The notes under the pieces were generated by a model that worked only from the letters and a program-made list of their open reading frames with translations, searched no databases and was not told the DNA's origin. Made by a program: the position numbers and the translations under genes. A stretch of 64,000 bases of DNA. Origin: Nonomuraea maritima. Lineage in GTDB: Bacteria; Actinomycetota; Actinomycetes; Streptosporangiales; Streptosporangiaceae. Each line of letters opens with the position of its first letter. The first letter of the stretch is position 1. Location: the NCBI RefSeq assembly GCF_900100395.1, contig NZ_FNFB01000002.1, positions 124,001-188,000 of the forward strand, read 5' to 3'. Below are positions 30,490 through 38,488 of the stretch, one piece after another.

Positions 30490-31100
30490 GGGAACGGCAC
30501 CTGCGCACCGCCCACATGGTGGCCTCAGTGCTGCTCGCCTACCCCGACGAGCGCCTGCACGACGGGCTGGACGTGCTGGCCGCCGAGGTGACCGGCCTGC
30601 CGGCGGGCGAGACGCGGGAGCGGCTGGCCGCCTTCCTCACGCACGCGGCCGCGACCGACCCGGCGCTGCTGGCCGCCCACTACGTGGCGACGTTCGACCT
30701 GAAGCGGCGCTGCTGCCCGTACCTCACGTACTACGCCTACGGCGACACCCGCAAGCGCGGCGCCGCGTTGCTGCGCTTCAAGCACGCCCTGCGCGCGGCG
30801 GGTTTCGAGCTCACCGACGGTGAGCTGCCCGACCACCTCGCCGTGGTGTGCGAGCTGTCGGCGCGCGGAGCCGTCCGGCAGGCCCGGCGGCTGATGACCG
30901 AGCACCGCGCCGGCCTGGAGGTGCTGCGCGCGGCCCTGGACGAGGAGCGCTCCCCGTACGCGGGCGTCGTCGCCGCCGTGCTGGCCACGCTGCCCCCGGC
31001 CGGCGCCCGCGCGCGGGAGACCGCGGCGCGCCTGGCCGCCGATGGCCCGCCGGCCGAGGCCGTCGGCCTGGAACCGTACGCGATCATGGAGGCCGGCTGA
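30486..31100 (+). CDS. narJ: Nitrate reductase assembly chaperone (delta subunit)
   Basis: NarJ keeps apo-NarGH soluble and assists molybdenum cofactor insertion but is not part of the final complex. The 204-residue protein has the TorD/NarJ helical fold signature YVATFDLKRRCCPYLTYYAYGDTRKRG and ELPDHLAVVCEL. The ATG lies in an ATGA overlap with narH, and its TGA overlaps the narI start. Confidence 0.95.
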   Translation: MRERHLRTAHMVASVLLAYPDERLHDGLDVLAAEVTGLPAGETRERLAAFLTHAAATDPALLAAHYVATFDLKRRCCPYLTYYAYGDTRKRGAALLRFKHALRAAGFELTDGELPDHLAVVCELSARGAVRQARRLMTEHRAGLEVLRAALDEERSPYAGVVAAVLATLPPAGARARETAARLAADGPPAEAVGLEPYAIMEAG

Positions 31101-31837
31101 TGAGCGTGCTGCTGTGGGTGGTCGCGCCGTACGTGGCGCTGACCGTGTTCGTGCTCGGCCACCTCTGGCGCTACCGCTACGACAAGTTCGGCTGGACGAC
31201 CAGGTCCTCGCAGCTGTACGAGTCGCGCCTGCTGCGGGTCGGCAGCCCGCTGTTCCACTTCGGCATCCTCGTGGTGGCACTCGGCCACGTCGGCGGCCTG
31301 GTGATCCCCAAGAGCTGGACCGAGGCCGTGGGCGTCGGCGAGCACCTCTACCACCTCCTGGCCGTCGTGCTCGGCGCGGTCGCGGGCGTCGCCACCGTGG
31401 GCGGCCTGGCGATCCTGATCTACCGGCGCCGTACGGTCGGCCCGGTCTTCACCGCCACCACCCGCAACGACAAGCTCATGTACGCGGTCCTGACCCTCAC
31501 CATCGTCCTCGGCCTGGCCGCCACCGTCCTGGCCAACATCGCGGGCGGCGGCTACGACTACCGCACCACCGTCTCCCCGTGGTTCCGGTCGATCTTCCTG
31601 CTCCAGCCCGACCCGGCGCTGATGACCGGCGTGCCGCCGCTGTTCCAACTGCACGCGCTCAGTGCGCTGGTGCTGTTCACCATCTGGCCGTTCACCCGGC
31701 TGGTGCACATGCTCACCGCGCCGCTCGGCTACCTGACCCGGCCCTACATCGTCTACCGCAGCAGGGACGAGGGGCGTCCCGCCGCCCGGCGCGGCTGGGA
31801 ACCGCTGAACCCGGTGACGCGGGCGAAGAAGTCGTGA
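31100..31837 (+). CDS. narI: Respiratory nitrate reductase, gamma subunit (cytochrome b)
   Basis: The 245-residue membrane subunit oxidises menaquinol and carries two b hemes. Five membrane helices are predicted. The heme ligand pairs H53/H63 (10 apart) and H185/H203 (18 apart) reproduce the spacing of E. coli NarI His56/66 and His187/205. The C-terminal RPYIVYRSRD is typical. It is the last gene of the overlapping narGHJI run. No nitrate transporter or NarL-type regulator is nearby. Confidence 0.96.
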   Translation: MSVLLWVVAPYVALTVFVLGHLWRYRYDKFGWTTRSSQLYESRLLRVGSPLFHFGILVVALGHVGGLVIPKSWTEAVGVGEHLYHLLAVVLGAVAGVATVGGLAILIYRRRTVGPVFTATTRNDKLMYAVLTLTIVLGLAATVLANIAGGGYDYRTTVSPWFRSIFLLQPDPALMTGVPPLFQLHALSALVLFTIWPFTRLVHMLTAPLGYLTRPYIVYRSRDEGRPAARRGWEPLNPVTRAKKS

Positions 31838-31879
31838 GCAAATAGTGCTAAACCCCTGGCCGGGCCATGGCGATTCTTA

Positions 31880-31908
31880 CTGTCGGCAGTACGGGTCACA
31901 TCCGACAG
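31880..31908 (+). promoter_or_regulatory. Inverted repeat upstream of the TIGR04222-MNIO module
   Basis: CTGTCGG (31880-31886) and CCGACAG (31902-31908) form a perfect 7-bp repeat with a 15-nt spacer in the 104-bp gap after narI, 34 nt before the next start. It may be an operator or a weak terminator hairpin for nar. Confidence 0.4.
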
Positions 31909-31941
31909 CAGGAACCAACGGTCCTGGAGGGGAGGCCGTAC

Positions 31942-32952
31942 ATGGATCTGGTCATCCTGGTCCTTTCCGTGGCCATGGCGGTGTTCGCCGGCCACGTGGT
32001 TCACTCGTTCCGGCGGGTTCTCACCGCCTTACGCGCGATCGAGGCGAGTCGCCGCCCATCGGAAGCCGGGCACTACGAGCTGGCGTACCTGGCCGCGGGC
32101 GCGCGCCGCGTGGCGGAGACGGCCATCGTGCTGCTGGCCGAGACGGGGGTCCTGCGCGCGTCGCGCGGGGGGCTCGTGCACGCCGTCGCCGGCGGCTTCA
32201 GGCCGAGCCATCCGATCGAGGACGCCGTACTCGCGAAGGTGTCCCCCGCAGGATCGGCGGTGCGGACGCTCGCCGAGCAGGTCGCCCACGCCCGGGTGAT
32301 GGACGCGCTCGGCCAGGAGCTCGCGGAGCGCGGCCTGGTCCGTCCGGACTCCCTGCTCCACCGCATCGACATGCTGCGGCTGTGGGTGCGGCTGGTCGCC
32401 GGCCTGGCGCTGCCTGGAGCCGGCCTCGCCGGGCTGTTGCTGGTGGCCGGGGGCGGGGACCCGGCGCCGGTGGCCGCCCTGGCGTTCTTCCTGCTCGCGT
32501 TCGGCCTGGCGGCGTACGTCGGGATGGCGGTGAGCGCCTACGCCTACGGCCCGGTCTACCGTCCGGTCGCGACACTGACGCCGCGACGCGCGCGCCGGCG
32601 GGCGCTCGCCGCGCCGGTGCTGACCGAGGCGGGACGCAGGGTGCTCGCCGCGGCCGAGCGCGAGCATCCCCCGGGGAGCGTGGAGGTCCATCTCGTCGTC
32701 GCGCTGCACGGTTGCGCCGAGCTGGGCCACGACTCGCTCCTGTACGAGGCGTTCAACCCCCCGCCGCTCGCCGCGGCGCCATCGGTGCCGTCGGCGTCGT
32801 CCAGGGGAGGTTCGTACGGTTCGTCGGGAAGCGGAGGCGGGCAGTCGTACACGTCGTCCTCCTCGCCGGTCAGCTGCGGCGGCGGGAGCTCGAGCTGCGG
32901 TGGGGGTTCGGGCTGTGGCGGAGGCGGCGGCTGTGGCGGGGGAGGGTGCTGA
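31942..32952 (+). CDS. TIGR04222-type membrane protein with Cys/Gly-rich C-terminal tail
   Basis: The 336-residue protein has an N-terminal membrane helix (1-25), a cytosolic domain with [21 protein letters not shown] and [13 protein letters not shown], two further helices (about 138-155 and 170-192), a second soluble part, and a low-complexity tail. From about residue 273 the tail is Ser/Gly-rich and ends in five Cys (312, 319, 325, 331, 336) separated by 4-6 Gly/Ser residues; the last residue is Cys. I recall TIGR04222 proteins as actinobacterial, of unknown function and often with such tails. GGAGGGGAGG upstream sets ATG 31942. The next gene encodes a DUF692/MNIO enzyme, so the tail is its likely substrate. 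Confidence 0.85.
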   Translation: MDLVILVLSVAMAVFAGHVVHSFRRVLTALRAIEASRRPSEAGHYELAYLAAGARRVAETAIVLLAETGVLRASRGGLVHAVAGGFRPSHPIEDAVLAKVSPAGSAVRTLAEQVAHARVMDALGQELAERGLVRPDSLLHRIDMLRLWVRLVAGLALPGAGLAGLLLVAGGGDPAPVAALAFFLLAFGLAAYVGMAVSAYAYGPVYRPVATLTPRRARRRALAAPVLTEAGRRVLAAAEREHPPGSVEVHLVVALHGCAELGHDSLLYEAFNPPPLAAAPSVPSASSRGGSYGSSGSGGGQSYTSSSSPVSCGGGSSSCGGGSGCGGGGGCGGGGC

Positions 32953-32953
32953 C

Positions 32954-33766
32954 GTGCGCGGGCTGGGCGTGGGCATCGGGTGGCGGCCGGAGCTCGACCT
33001 GACGATCGAGCGGATGGCGGGCGTCGGCTTCGTCGAGGTCGTCGCCGAGAACATCGATCCCTGGCAGCTGCCCGAGTCGCTGGAGGTGCTGCGGGCGCGG
33101 GGCCTCCCGGTGATCCCGCACGGGGTGTCGCTCGGCATCGGGGACGCCGAGCGGCCCTCCCAGGCCCGCCTCGCCCGCCTGGCCGCCTGCGCGCGTGCTC
33201 TGGACGCGCCGCTGGTCAGCGAGCACCTGGCGTTCGTCCGCGGCGGTGGAGCCGAGGCCGGGCACCTGCTGCCGGTGCCGCGGACGAGGGAGGCGCTGCG
33301 GATCGTCGCCGAGAACGTGCGCCTGGCCCAGGAGGCCCTGCCGGTCCCGCTGGCCCTGGAGAACGTCGCCGCCCTCTTCTGCTGGCCGGACGACGAGCTC
33401 ACCGAGGCCGAGTTCCTGGCCGAGCTGGTCGAGCGCACCGGCGTGGGGCTGCTCGTCGACGTGGCCAACCTGCACACCAACCAGGTCAACCTCGGCCTGT
33501 CCGCGGTGGCGGCGCTCGACGCGCTGCCGCTGGAGCACCTCGCGTACGTGCACGTCGCCGGTGGGCTGGAGCACGGCGGCCTCTGGCACGACACGCACAC
33601 GGCCCGCGCGCCGCAGGCCGTCCTCGACCTGCTCGCCGAGCTGTGCGCCCGTACCGAGCCGCCGGGGGTGCTGCTGGAGTGGGACGACGCGTACCCGCCG
33701 GACGACGTCCTGCTGGACGAGCTGGCGCGGATCAGGTCGGCGATGGCCGCCGGGATCTCGCGGTGA
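32954..33766 (+). CDS. DUF692 family multinuclear non-heme iron oxidase (MNIO)
   Basis: DUF692 enzymes (MbnB, TglH, ChrH and relatives) are TIM-barrel proteins with two or three iron ions that oxidatively modify Cys or other residues in peptides. The 270-residue sequence has the family opening [11 protein letters not shown] and candidate metal ligands H56, E90/H91, E136/N137, D169-N172-H174 (VDVANLHTN), H200, D213/H215 and E242. GTG 32954 lies 1 nt past the stop of the TIGR04222 gene; its Shine-Dalgarno GGAGG is embedded in that gene's Gly/Cys tail codons. The end overlaps the next gene by 4 bp. Full length with no missing ligand seen. Confidence 0.9.
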   Translation: MRGLGVGIGWRPELDLTIERMAGVGFVEVVAENIDPWQLPESLEVLRARGLPVIPHGVSLGIGDAERPSQARLARLAACARALDAPLVSEHLAFVRGGGAEAGHLLPVPRTREALRIVAENVRLAQEALPVPLALENVAALFCWPDDELTEAEFLAELVERTGVGLLVDVANLHTNQVNLGLSAVAALDALPLEHLAYVHVAGGLEHGGLWHDTHTARAPQAVLDLLAELCARTEPPGVLLEWDDAYPPDDVLLDELARIRSAMAAGISR

Positions 33767-34113
33767 GCGAGGAGTCGCGACGCAGGCTGGGGGAGGCGCA
33801 GCGGCGGCTGGTCGCGGCGCTGGTCGCCGGGGGAGAGGCGCCCGCCGGGTTCGACCGCGAACGGCTGCGGGCGCAGTCGGCGAGCCTGGTGGCCAAGCGG
33901 CGCGCGATCGTGGCCCGCATCCGTCCCGACGCGGCCGAGGCGGCCGGTCCCGAGCTGGCGGCGGAGTTCGCCGCGTACGCGCGGGCCCGCGCCGCCCCGC
34001 CGTCCGGCTACCGCGCCGATGCCGACGACTTCGCCGCCTGGCTGGTCGCGCGCGGCCGGATGCCCGCCGCGAGGCCCCGGCGCCGGTGGTGGTCCAGACG
34101 ATCGTCCCCGTGA
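33763..34113 (+). CDS. Small MNIO partner protein (SCO6045-like)
   Basis: The 116-residue protein is helical and basic at its end, with [23 protein letters not shown] (10-30), [22 protein letters not shown] (34-55) and a Tyr-rich/acidic segment ending [11 protein letters not shown]. It fits small proteins that I recall as SCO6045-like, found after DUF692 genes in actinobacteria, and may do what MbnC/TglI-type partners do, i.e. hold the substrate for the iron enzyme. GTGA overlap with the MNIO gene implies coupled synthesis. The family name is from memory and needs a profile search. Confidence 0.75.
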   Translation: MSEESRRRLGEAQRRLVAALVAGGEAPAGFDRERLRAQSASLVAKRRAIVARIRPDAAEAAGPELAAEFAAYARARAAPPSGYRADADDFAAWLVARGRMPAARPRRRWWSRRSSP

Positions 34114-34149
34114 CCGGCGGGCGGCCGCGGCCTAAGCTGATGATCACAG

Positions 34150-34159
34150 CAAGCGCTTG
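34150..34159. promoter_or_regulatory. Palindrome upstream of the DUF7064-like gene
   Basis: CAAGCGCTTG is a perfect 10-bp palindrome that ends just before the GGGAGG ribosome site of the gene at 34169. Short palindromes of this type are often TetR-family operators. No TetR gene is adjacent. Confidence 0.45.
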
Positions 34160-34168
34160 GGAGGCGGC

Positions 34169-35059
34169 ATGCGGATCGTCAACATGGGCGAGTGGCCCCT
34201 GGCACCCGAGGACGAGGGACGGCACGAGCCCGGCGGCGAGCCGCTGTGGAACGAGTCCTGGTACTACGACTTCGTCGCCGAGGACGGCAGCCTGGGCGGC
34301 TACGTCCGCCTCGGCCTCTACCCCGCGTGGGGGCGCGCCTGGTACTGGGCCTGCCTCGTGACCGCCGACGGGGAGCGGGTGGCGGTGATCGACCACGAGG
34401 CGCCGCTGCCCGGCCCCGGCCTGTCCGTCTCCGGCGACGGCTACACGGCCTCCCACGCCACCGTCGAGCGCTTCCGGTCCGCCCGCGTCCACCTGGCCTC
34501 CAAGGAGCTCTCCCTCGACCTCGAATGGCGTACGGAGGGCGGCGTCTACGGCTACGCGATCACGCCGCGCTACGAGGTGCCCTGCGTGGTCACCGGCACG
34601 ATCGGCGGCGTCCCCTTCCGCGGGTACGGCGAGCGCGACCACAGCTGGGGCGTGCGCGACTGGTGGTCGATCTCGTGGCTGTGGAGCAGCGGCCGGCTGG
34701 AGGACGGCTCCTTCGTCCACGGCATGCGCCCCAACTTCGGCATGGAGCTGCCCTGGCCGGCGTTCGCGGTGCCCCCGGGCGGCGAGCTGGAGCACGTGGC
34801 CGGCTTCTCGGCGGCGACCGTGTTCGACGGCGACCGGCCGTCCGAGACCGTGCTGGGCTTCCCCGGCCGCGCCACCACGGTGCGTCCCGTCGCCTTCGCC
34901 CCCGTGACCCTGACCTCGCCCGACGGGAAGGTGGCGGAGTTCCCCCGGGCCATGTGCCGCTTCGAGTCCGAGGACGGGCGTACCGGCTGGGGCTGGACGG
35001 AATGGCACCAGCCGCCGGGCTGGCGCGACCACCTGTGGCAGCCGTCTCAGCAGGCCTGA
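34169..35059 (+). CDS. DUF7064-like (hydroxyneurosporene synthase-like) protein
   Basis: The 296-residue protein is all-beta, rich in Trp and aromatic residues, and contains the signature GYGERDHSWGVRDWW around residue 155, plus a WNESWYYDF opening. This pattern occurs in DUF7064/DUF7065 and CrtC-like proteins, which may act on hydrophobic or lipid substrates; activity is unproven. GGGAGG 5 nt upstream sets ATG 34169. No membrane segment or signal peptide is visible. Confidence 0.75.
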   Translation: MRIVNMGEWPLAPEDEGRHEPGGEPLWNESWYYDFVAEDGSLGGYVRLGLYPAWGRAWYWACLVTADGERVAVIDHEAPLPGPGLSVSGDGYTASHATVERFRSARVHLASKELSLDLEWRTEGGVYGYAITPRYEVPCVVTGTIGGVPFRGYGERDHSWGVRDWWSISWLWSSGRLEDGSFVHGMRPNFGMELPWPAFAVPPGGELEHVAGFSAATVFDGDRPSETVLGFPGRATTVRPVAFAPVTLTSPDGKVAEFPRAMCRFESEDGRTGWGWTEWHQPPGWRDHLWQPSQQA

Positions 35060-35117
35060 CGCGCGTTTAGCCGAGTTTCGACCGGAAACGGTGCAGGCCA
35101 TGGGGGGACTGCGCTGC

Positions 35118-35645
35118 ATGGACGGCTCGTACCTGAGCGTCACGCCTGTCGCGTGCACCGACAGCGTCGGCACGCCGTACGAGGTCACGTTGGAGCTGCA
35201 CCGCGACGGGACGCCGTACGGGAGCGTGGGGGAGCGCTGCGGCTGGCTGCTGGAACGGCTGGCGCGCGGCGTCGATGACGCGCGCCGGGGCGGGGACGCG
35301 GCGCGGCGCTGGGCCGATCCTGACGATCGTTTCCCGGTCGCCGAACCCGACGGTGAGCTGTTCTCCTTCCGCTACCGCACGCGGACCGGCGCCGAGGGCG
35401 GCGAGCTGCGCTGCCAGCTCAGGACGATCCCGGTGTGGCAGCCCGCGTGCGGCGAGTGGCGGCTGACGAGACGGGCGTACGTCGAGGCCTGGGGCTCGAC
35501 CGGCGCGGGCACGCGGGCGGTGCTGACGTCGGCGGAGCTGTCGGCCTTCATCCGGCAGCTCGTCCGGGAGGCGGAAGGGTGTCTGGAAGGTGGCGATCAA
35601 GAGAGGAATGCCGTAAAAGGCGCAGGCATGGGCGATTCGCGGTGA
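35118..35645 (+). CDS. Hypothetical protein
   Basis: No family recognised. The 175-residue protein has a beta-rich first half (YLSVTPVACTDSVGTPYEVTLELHRDG) and a paired Cys (CQLRTIPVWQPAC) near residue 110, then WRLTRRAYVEAWG and a helical end. GGGGGGA about 10 nt upstream favours ATG 35118; in-frame GTG 35091 and ATG 35100 are alternatives. The next gene's promoter must lie in or just after its 3' end. Confidence 0.65.
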   Translation: MDGSYLSVTPVACTDSVGTPYEVTLELHRDGTPYGSVGERCGWLLERLARGVDDARRGGDAARRWADPDDRFPVAEPDGELFSFRYRTRTGAEGGELRCQLRTIPVWQPACGEWRLTRRAYVEAWGSTGAGTRAVLTSAELSAFIRQLVREAEGCLEGGDQERNAVKGAGMGDSR

Positions 35646-35692
35646 TAATTGGGTTTTGGGGCGATATCACAGCATCGCTGGGGAGGCACTCC

Positions 35693-36454
35693 GTGGGCCT
35701 GCGCGACCTGGTCTACCGGCTGTACGAACGACGGCTGGAGGCCAAGCTGTCCAAGGACGGCATTCCGCGGCACGTCGGTGTCATCATCGACGGCAACCGC
35801 CGCTGGGCGCGTGCCATGGGGATGAACGACGTGTCGTCCGGTCACCGCAAGGGCGCCGACAAGATCTCGGAGCTGCTGCAGTGGTGCCGTGAGACCGGCG
35901 TCGAGGTCGTCACCGTCTGGATGCTGTCCAACGACAACCTCAACCGGCCCAGGGAGGAACTGGAGCCGCTGCTGCGCATCATCGAGGACGTGACCCGCGA
36001 ACTCGTCGCCGAGGGCTGGCGGATCATCCCGGTGGGCGCGCTCGACCTTCTCCCGGATCGCACGGCCAATGTCCTAAAAAATGCAAAAGAAGCCTCATCA
36101 AACCGTCCAGGCCTGATTGTGAACGTTGCAGTTGGGTATGGAGGAAGGCGTGAGATTGCCGATGCGGTGCGCTCACTGCTCCAGGAGCAAGCGAGCAAGG
36201 GGGCGAGCATCGAGGACCTCGTCGAGGTGCTCGATGTCGAGCACATCGCGGAGCATCTCTACACTCGCGGCCAACCCGACCCGGACCTCCTCATCCGGAC
36301 CTCGGGCGAGCAGCGCCTGTCGGGCTTCATGCTGTGGCAGAGCGCTCATTCGGAGTTCTACTTCCATGAGGCGTACTGGCCCGACTTCCGCAGGGTCGAC
36401 TTCCTGCGGGCGCTGCGCGACTACGCTGCGAGACACCGGCGTTACGGTTCCTGA
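35693..36454 (+). CDS. Z-isoprenyl diphosphate synthase (cis-prenyltransferase)
   Basis: Condenses isopentenyl diphosphate in cis, giving a short (C15) or long-chain Z-prenyl diphosphate for the cell-wall lipid carrier. The 253-residue protein has HVGVIIDGNRRWA (catalytic Asp and P-loop, residues about 29-41), LSNDNLNRP, and RTSGEQRLSGFMLWQSAHSEFYF. SGEQRLSGFML with YYF/HSEFYF endings and its link to greA/mca/phoH genes resemble the mycobacterial Rv1086 Z-farnesyl synthase more than Rv2361c. GGGGAGG 6 nt upstream sets GTG 35693. The product chain length cannot be decided from sequence. Confidence 0.93.
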   Translation: MGLRDLVYRLYERRLEAKLSKDGIPRHVGVIIDGNRRWARAMGMNDVSSGHRKGADKISELLQWCRETGVEVVTVWMLSNDNLNRPREELEPLLRIIEDVTRELVAEGWRIIPVGALDLLPDRTANVLKNAKEASSNRPGLIVNVAVGYGGRREIADAVRSLLQEQASKGASIEDLVEVLDVEHIAEHLYTRGQPDPDLLIRTSGEQRLSGFMLWQSAHSEFYFHEAYWPDFRRVDFLRALRDYAARHRRYGS

Positions 36455-36490
36455 CGCGACATTCGGGTATTCAGGACGTAACGTTGCAAG

Positions 36491-36511
36491 TGTCCGGTCA
36501 CAGGCCGGACA
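36491..36511. promoter_or_regulatory. Inverted repeat upstream of phoH
   Basis: TGTCCGG-TCACAGG-CCGGACA is a perfect 7-bp inverted repeat in the 207-bp gap between the prenyl synthase and phoH genes, 36 nt after the prenyl synthase stop. It may end that transcript or act as an operator. No phoAT-like antitoxin ORF with a convincing start is seen in the gap. Confidence 0.45.
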
Positions 36512-36661
36512 TTTCGGAGAGGGCCCGCCTTTGCACCACGATCTGCTGAGGGGGCCGGGCCTCCGGCGCCGACGGCGTTCGCGGTCGGGGACGCGGGACC
36601 GGTCCGATTCCCACCTCGTCTGCAGGGTGCCCGTACCAACTGGGCGCCCGGGGGAGAACGT

Positions 36662-37981
36662 GTGGCAGTGTCCTCGAGCAACCCTACTCACCAGCCGGCC
36701 AAGCGCACGTACGTCCTGGACACCTCAGTCTTGCTGGCCGACCCGGCGGCAATGACCCGCTTCGCCGAGCACGACGTCGTCCTTCCCATCGTGGTCATCA
36801 CAGAACTGGAGGGAAAGCGGCACCACCCCGAACTCGGCTACTTCGCGAGGAAGGCGCTGCGCTACCTCGATGATCTGCGTATCAAGTACGGGCGGCTGGA
36901 CGAGGCGATGCCCACCGGCGACGGCACGATCAGGGTTGAGCTCAACCACAGCGACCCGTCCATTCTGCCCGTGGGGTTCCGCCTGGGCGACAACGACACG
37001 CGCATCCTGACGGTCGCGCGTTCGCTCGCCGCGGAGGGCTGCGACGTGGTCCTCGTCTCCAAGGACCTGCCGATGCGGGTCAAGGCGGCCTCCATCGGCC
37101 TGGCGGCCGAGGAGTACCGCGCCGAGCTCGTGGACGAGTCCGGCTGGACGGGGATGGCCGAGATCCAGGTCACGGCCGAGGACGTCGAGACGCTCTTCGA
37201 GCACGGCACCGCCGACGTCGAGGAGGCAAGGGAGCTGCCCGCCCACACGGGCCTGCGGCTGCTGTCGGCCAAGGGCTCGGCGCTCGGCCGGGTGCAGCCC
37301 GACAAGTCCGTACGCCTGGTCCGCGGCGACCGCGAGGTCTTCGGCCTGCACGGCCGCTCGGCCGAGCAGCGGGTCGCGCTCGAACTGCTCATGGACCCGG
37401 AGATCGGCATCGTCTCGCTCGGCGGCCGGGCCGGCACCGGCAAGTCGGCGCTGGCGCTCTGCGCGGGCCTGGAGGCCGTCCTGGAGCGCCGTCAGCACCG
37501 CAAGGTCGTCGTCTTCCGCCCGATCTACGCCGTCGGCGGCCAGGAGCTGGGCTACCTGCCCGGCACCGAGGGCGAGAAGATGGGCCCGTGGGCCCAGGCG
37601 GTCTACGACACGCTCGGCGCGATCACCTCGCCCGAGGTGATCGAGGAGGTGCTCGACCGGGGGATGCTCGAGGTGCTCCCGCTGACGCACATCCGTGGCC
37701 GGTCGCTGCACGACGCGTTCGTGATCGTGGACGAGGCCCAGTCGCTCGAGCGCGGGGTGCTGCTGACGGTGCTCAGCCGCATCGGCGCCAACTCGCGCGT
37801 CGTGCTCACCCATGACGTGGCGCAGCGCGACAACCTGCGCGTCGGACGGCACGACGGGGTCGTCGCGGTGGTCGAGAAGCTCAAGGGCCACCCGCTGTTC
37901 GCGCACGTCACGCTGACCCGCTCGGAGCGTTCGCCGATCGCCGCGCTGGTGACGGAGATGCTCGAAGACATCACCATGTGA
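36662..37981 (+). CDS. phoH2: PhoH2: PIN domain fused to PhoH ATPase
   Basis: PhoH2 proteins combine an RNase and an ATP-dependent RNA helicase activity. The 439-residue protein has an N-terminal PIN domain ([46 protein letters not shown]) and a C-terminal PhoH domain with Walker [10 protein letters not shown] (Lys261) and Walker [10 protein letters not shown]. Acidic PIN residues are intact. GTG 36662 follows GGGGGAG. The TGA stop abuts the convergent stop of the neighbouring lipoprotein gene within one TGATCA palindrome. Confidence 0.93.
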   Translation: MAVSSSNPTHQPAKRTYVLDTSVLLADPAAMTRFAEHDVVLPIVVITELEGKRHHPELGYFARKALRYLDDLRIKYGRLDEAMPTGDGTIRVELNHSDPSILPVGFRLGDNDTRILTVARSLAAEGCDVVLVSKDLPMRVKAASIGLAAEEYRAELVDESGWTGMAEIQVTAEDVETLFEHGTADVEEARELPAHTGLRLLSAKGSALGRVQPDKSVRLVRGDREVFGLHGRSAEQRVALELLMDPEIGIVSLGGRAGTGKSALALCAGLEAVLERRQHRKVVVFRPIYAVGGQELGYLPGTEGEKMGPWAQAVYDTLGAITSPEVIEEVLDRGMLEVLPLTHIRGRSLHDAFVIVDEAQSLERGVLLTVLSRIGANSRVVLTHDVAQRDNLRVGRHDGVVAVVEKLKGHPLFAHVTLTRSERSPIAALVTEMLEDITM

Positions 37982-38488
37982 TCACTTCAGCTCCCCGCAC
38001 GTGTACCGCCCCTCGTTCTTCGGGGGGCGGTTCGCGTTCTCCACGACGATGCTGACGCTCTCCAGGGCGGCGTCCTGCTGGGCGGTGCAGACGATCTGCG
38101 CCTTGCCGAGCCTGCTCAGCAGGCGATCGCCGCTGATGTGGACGGTCAGCGCCGAGGTGCGCGGCAGCTGCACCTCGTCCCGCTGCACCGGGTTGATGGA
38201 GCTCGTGGTCCGCAGGTACGTGAACCCGCGCAGCGCGGTGATCCGGTCGCCGAGCGGCTGGTCGGAGGCCGCGAAAAGGGCTCCGAGCAGGCTGTTGACG
38301 GTGTCGTCCGCGACGTCGGCCGGCGCCAGGGCCAGGTGCCCGTCCTTGATCAGATAGATCGTCCTGGACGGCGGCGGGATGCTGACCGTGGGGGCCTGGC
38401 CCCGGTCCTGCACGTCGGTGGGCGCGATGCCGCAGGCGACCGCCAGGGCCAGCAGGGCCGGCAGGAGCGCGGCGCGGGTGGTCCTCAT
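37982..38488 (-). CDS. GerMN-like lipoprotein of the two-component operon (AfsQ3-like)
   Basis: The 168-residue protein has a signal peptide with LAVAC lipobox (Cys19) and a single GerMN-like domain: TIYLIKDGHLALAPADV..NSLLGALFA, then VHISGDRL..LGKAQIVCTAQQD. Its ATG overlaps the kinase stop (ATGA), so it is the third gene of the operon. This order matches both afsQ1-afsQ2-afsQ3 of Streptomyces and, in principle, mtrA-mtrB-lpqB, but it is far shorter than LpqB. It may tune the kinase from outside. The assignment is by context. Confidence 0.8.
   Translation of the reverse strand: MRTTRAALLPALLALAVACGIAPTDVQDRGQAPTVSIPPPSRTIYLIKDGHLALAPADVADDTVNSLLGALFAASDQPLGDRITALRGFTYLRTTSSINPVQRDEVQLPRTSALTVHISGDRLLSRLGKAQIVCTAQQDAALESVSIVVENANRPPKNEGRYTCGELK

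Noticed and set aside
36536-36661. PhoAT-like antitoxin ORF upstream of phoH2
   Set aside because: A TTG-started frame exists but has no ribosome site and runs through the phoH2 start in another frame.
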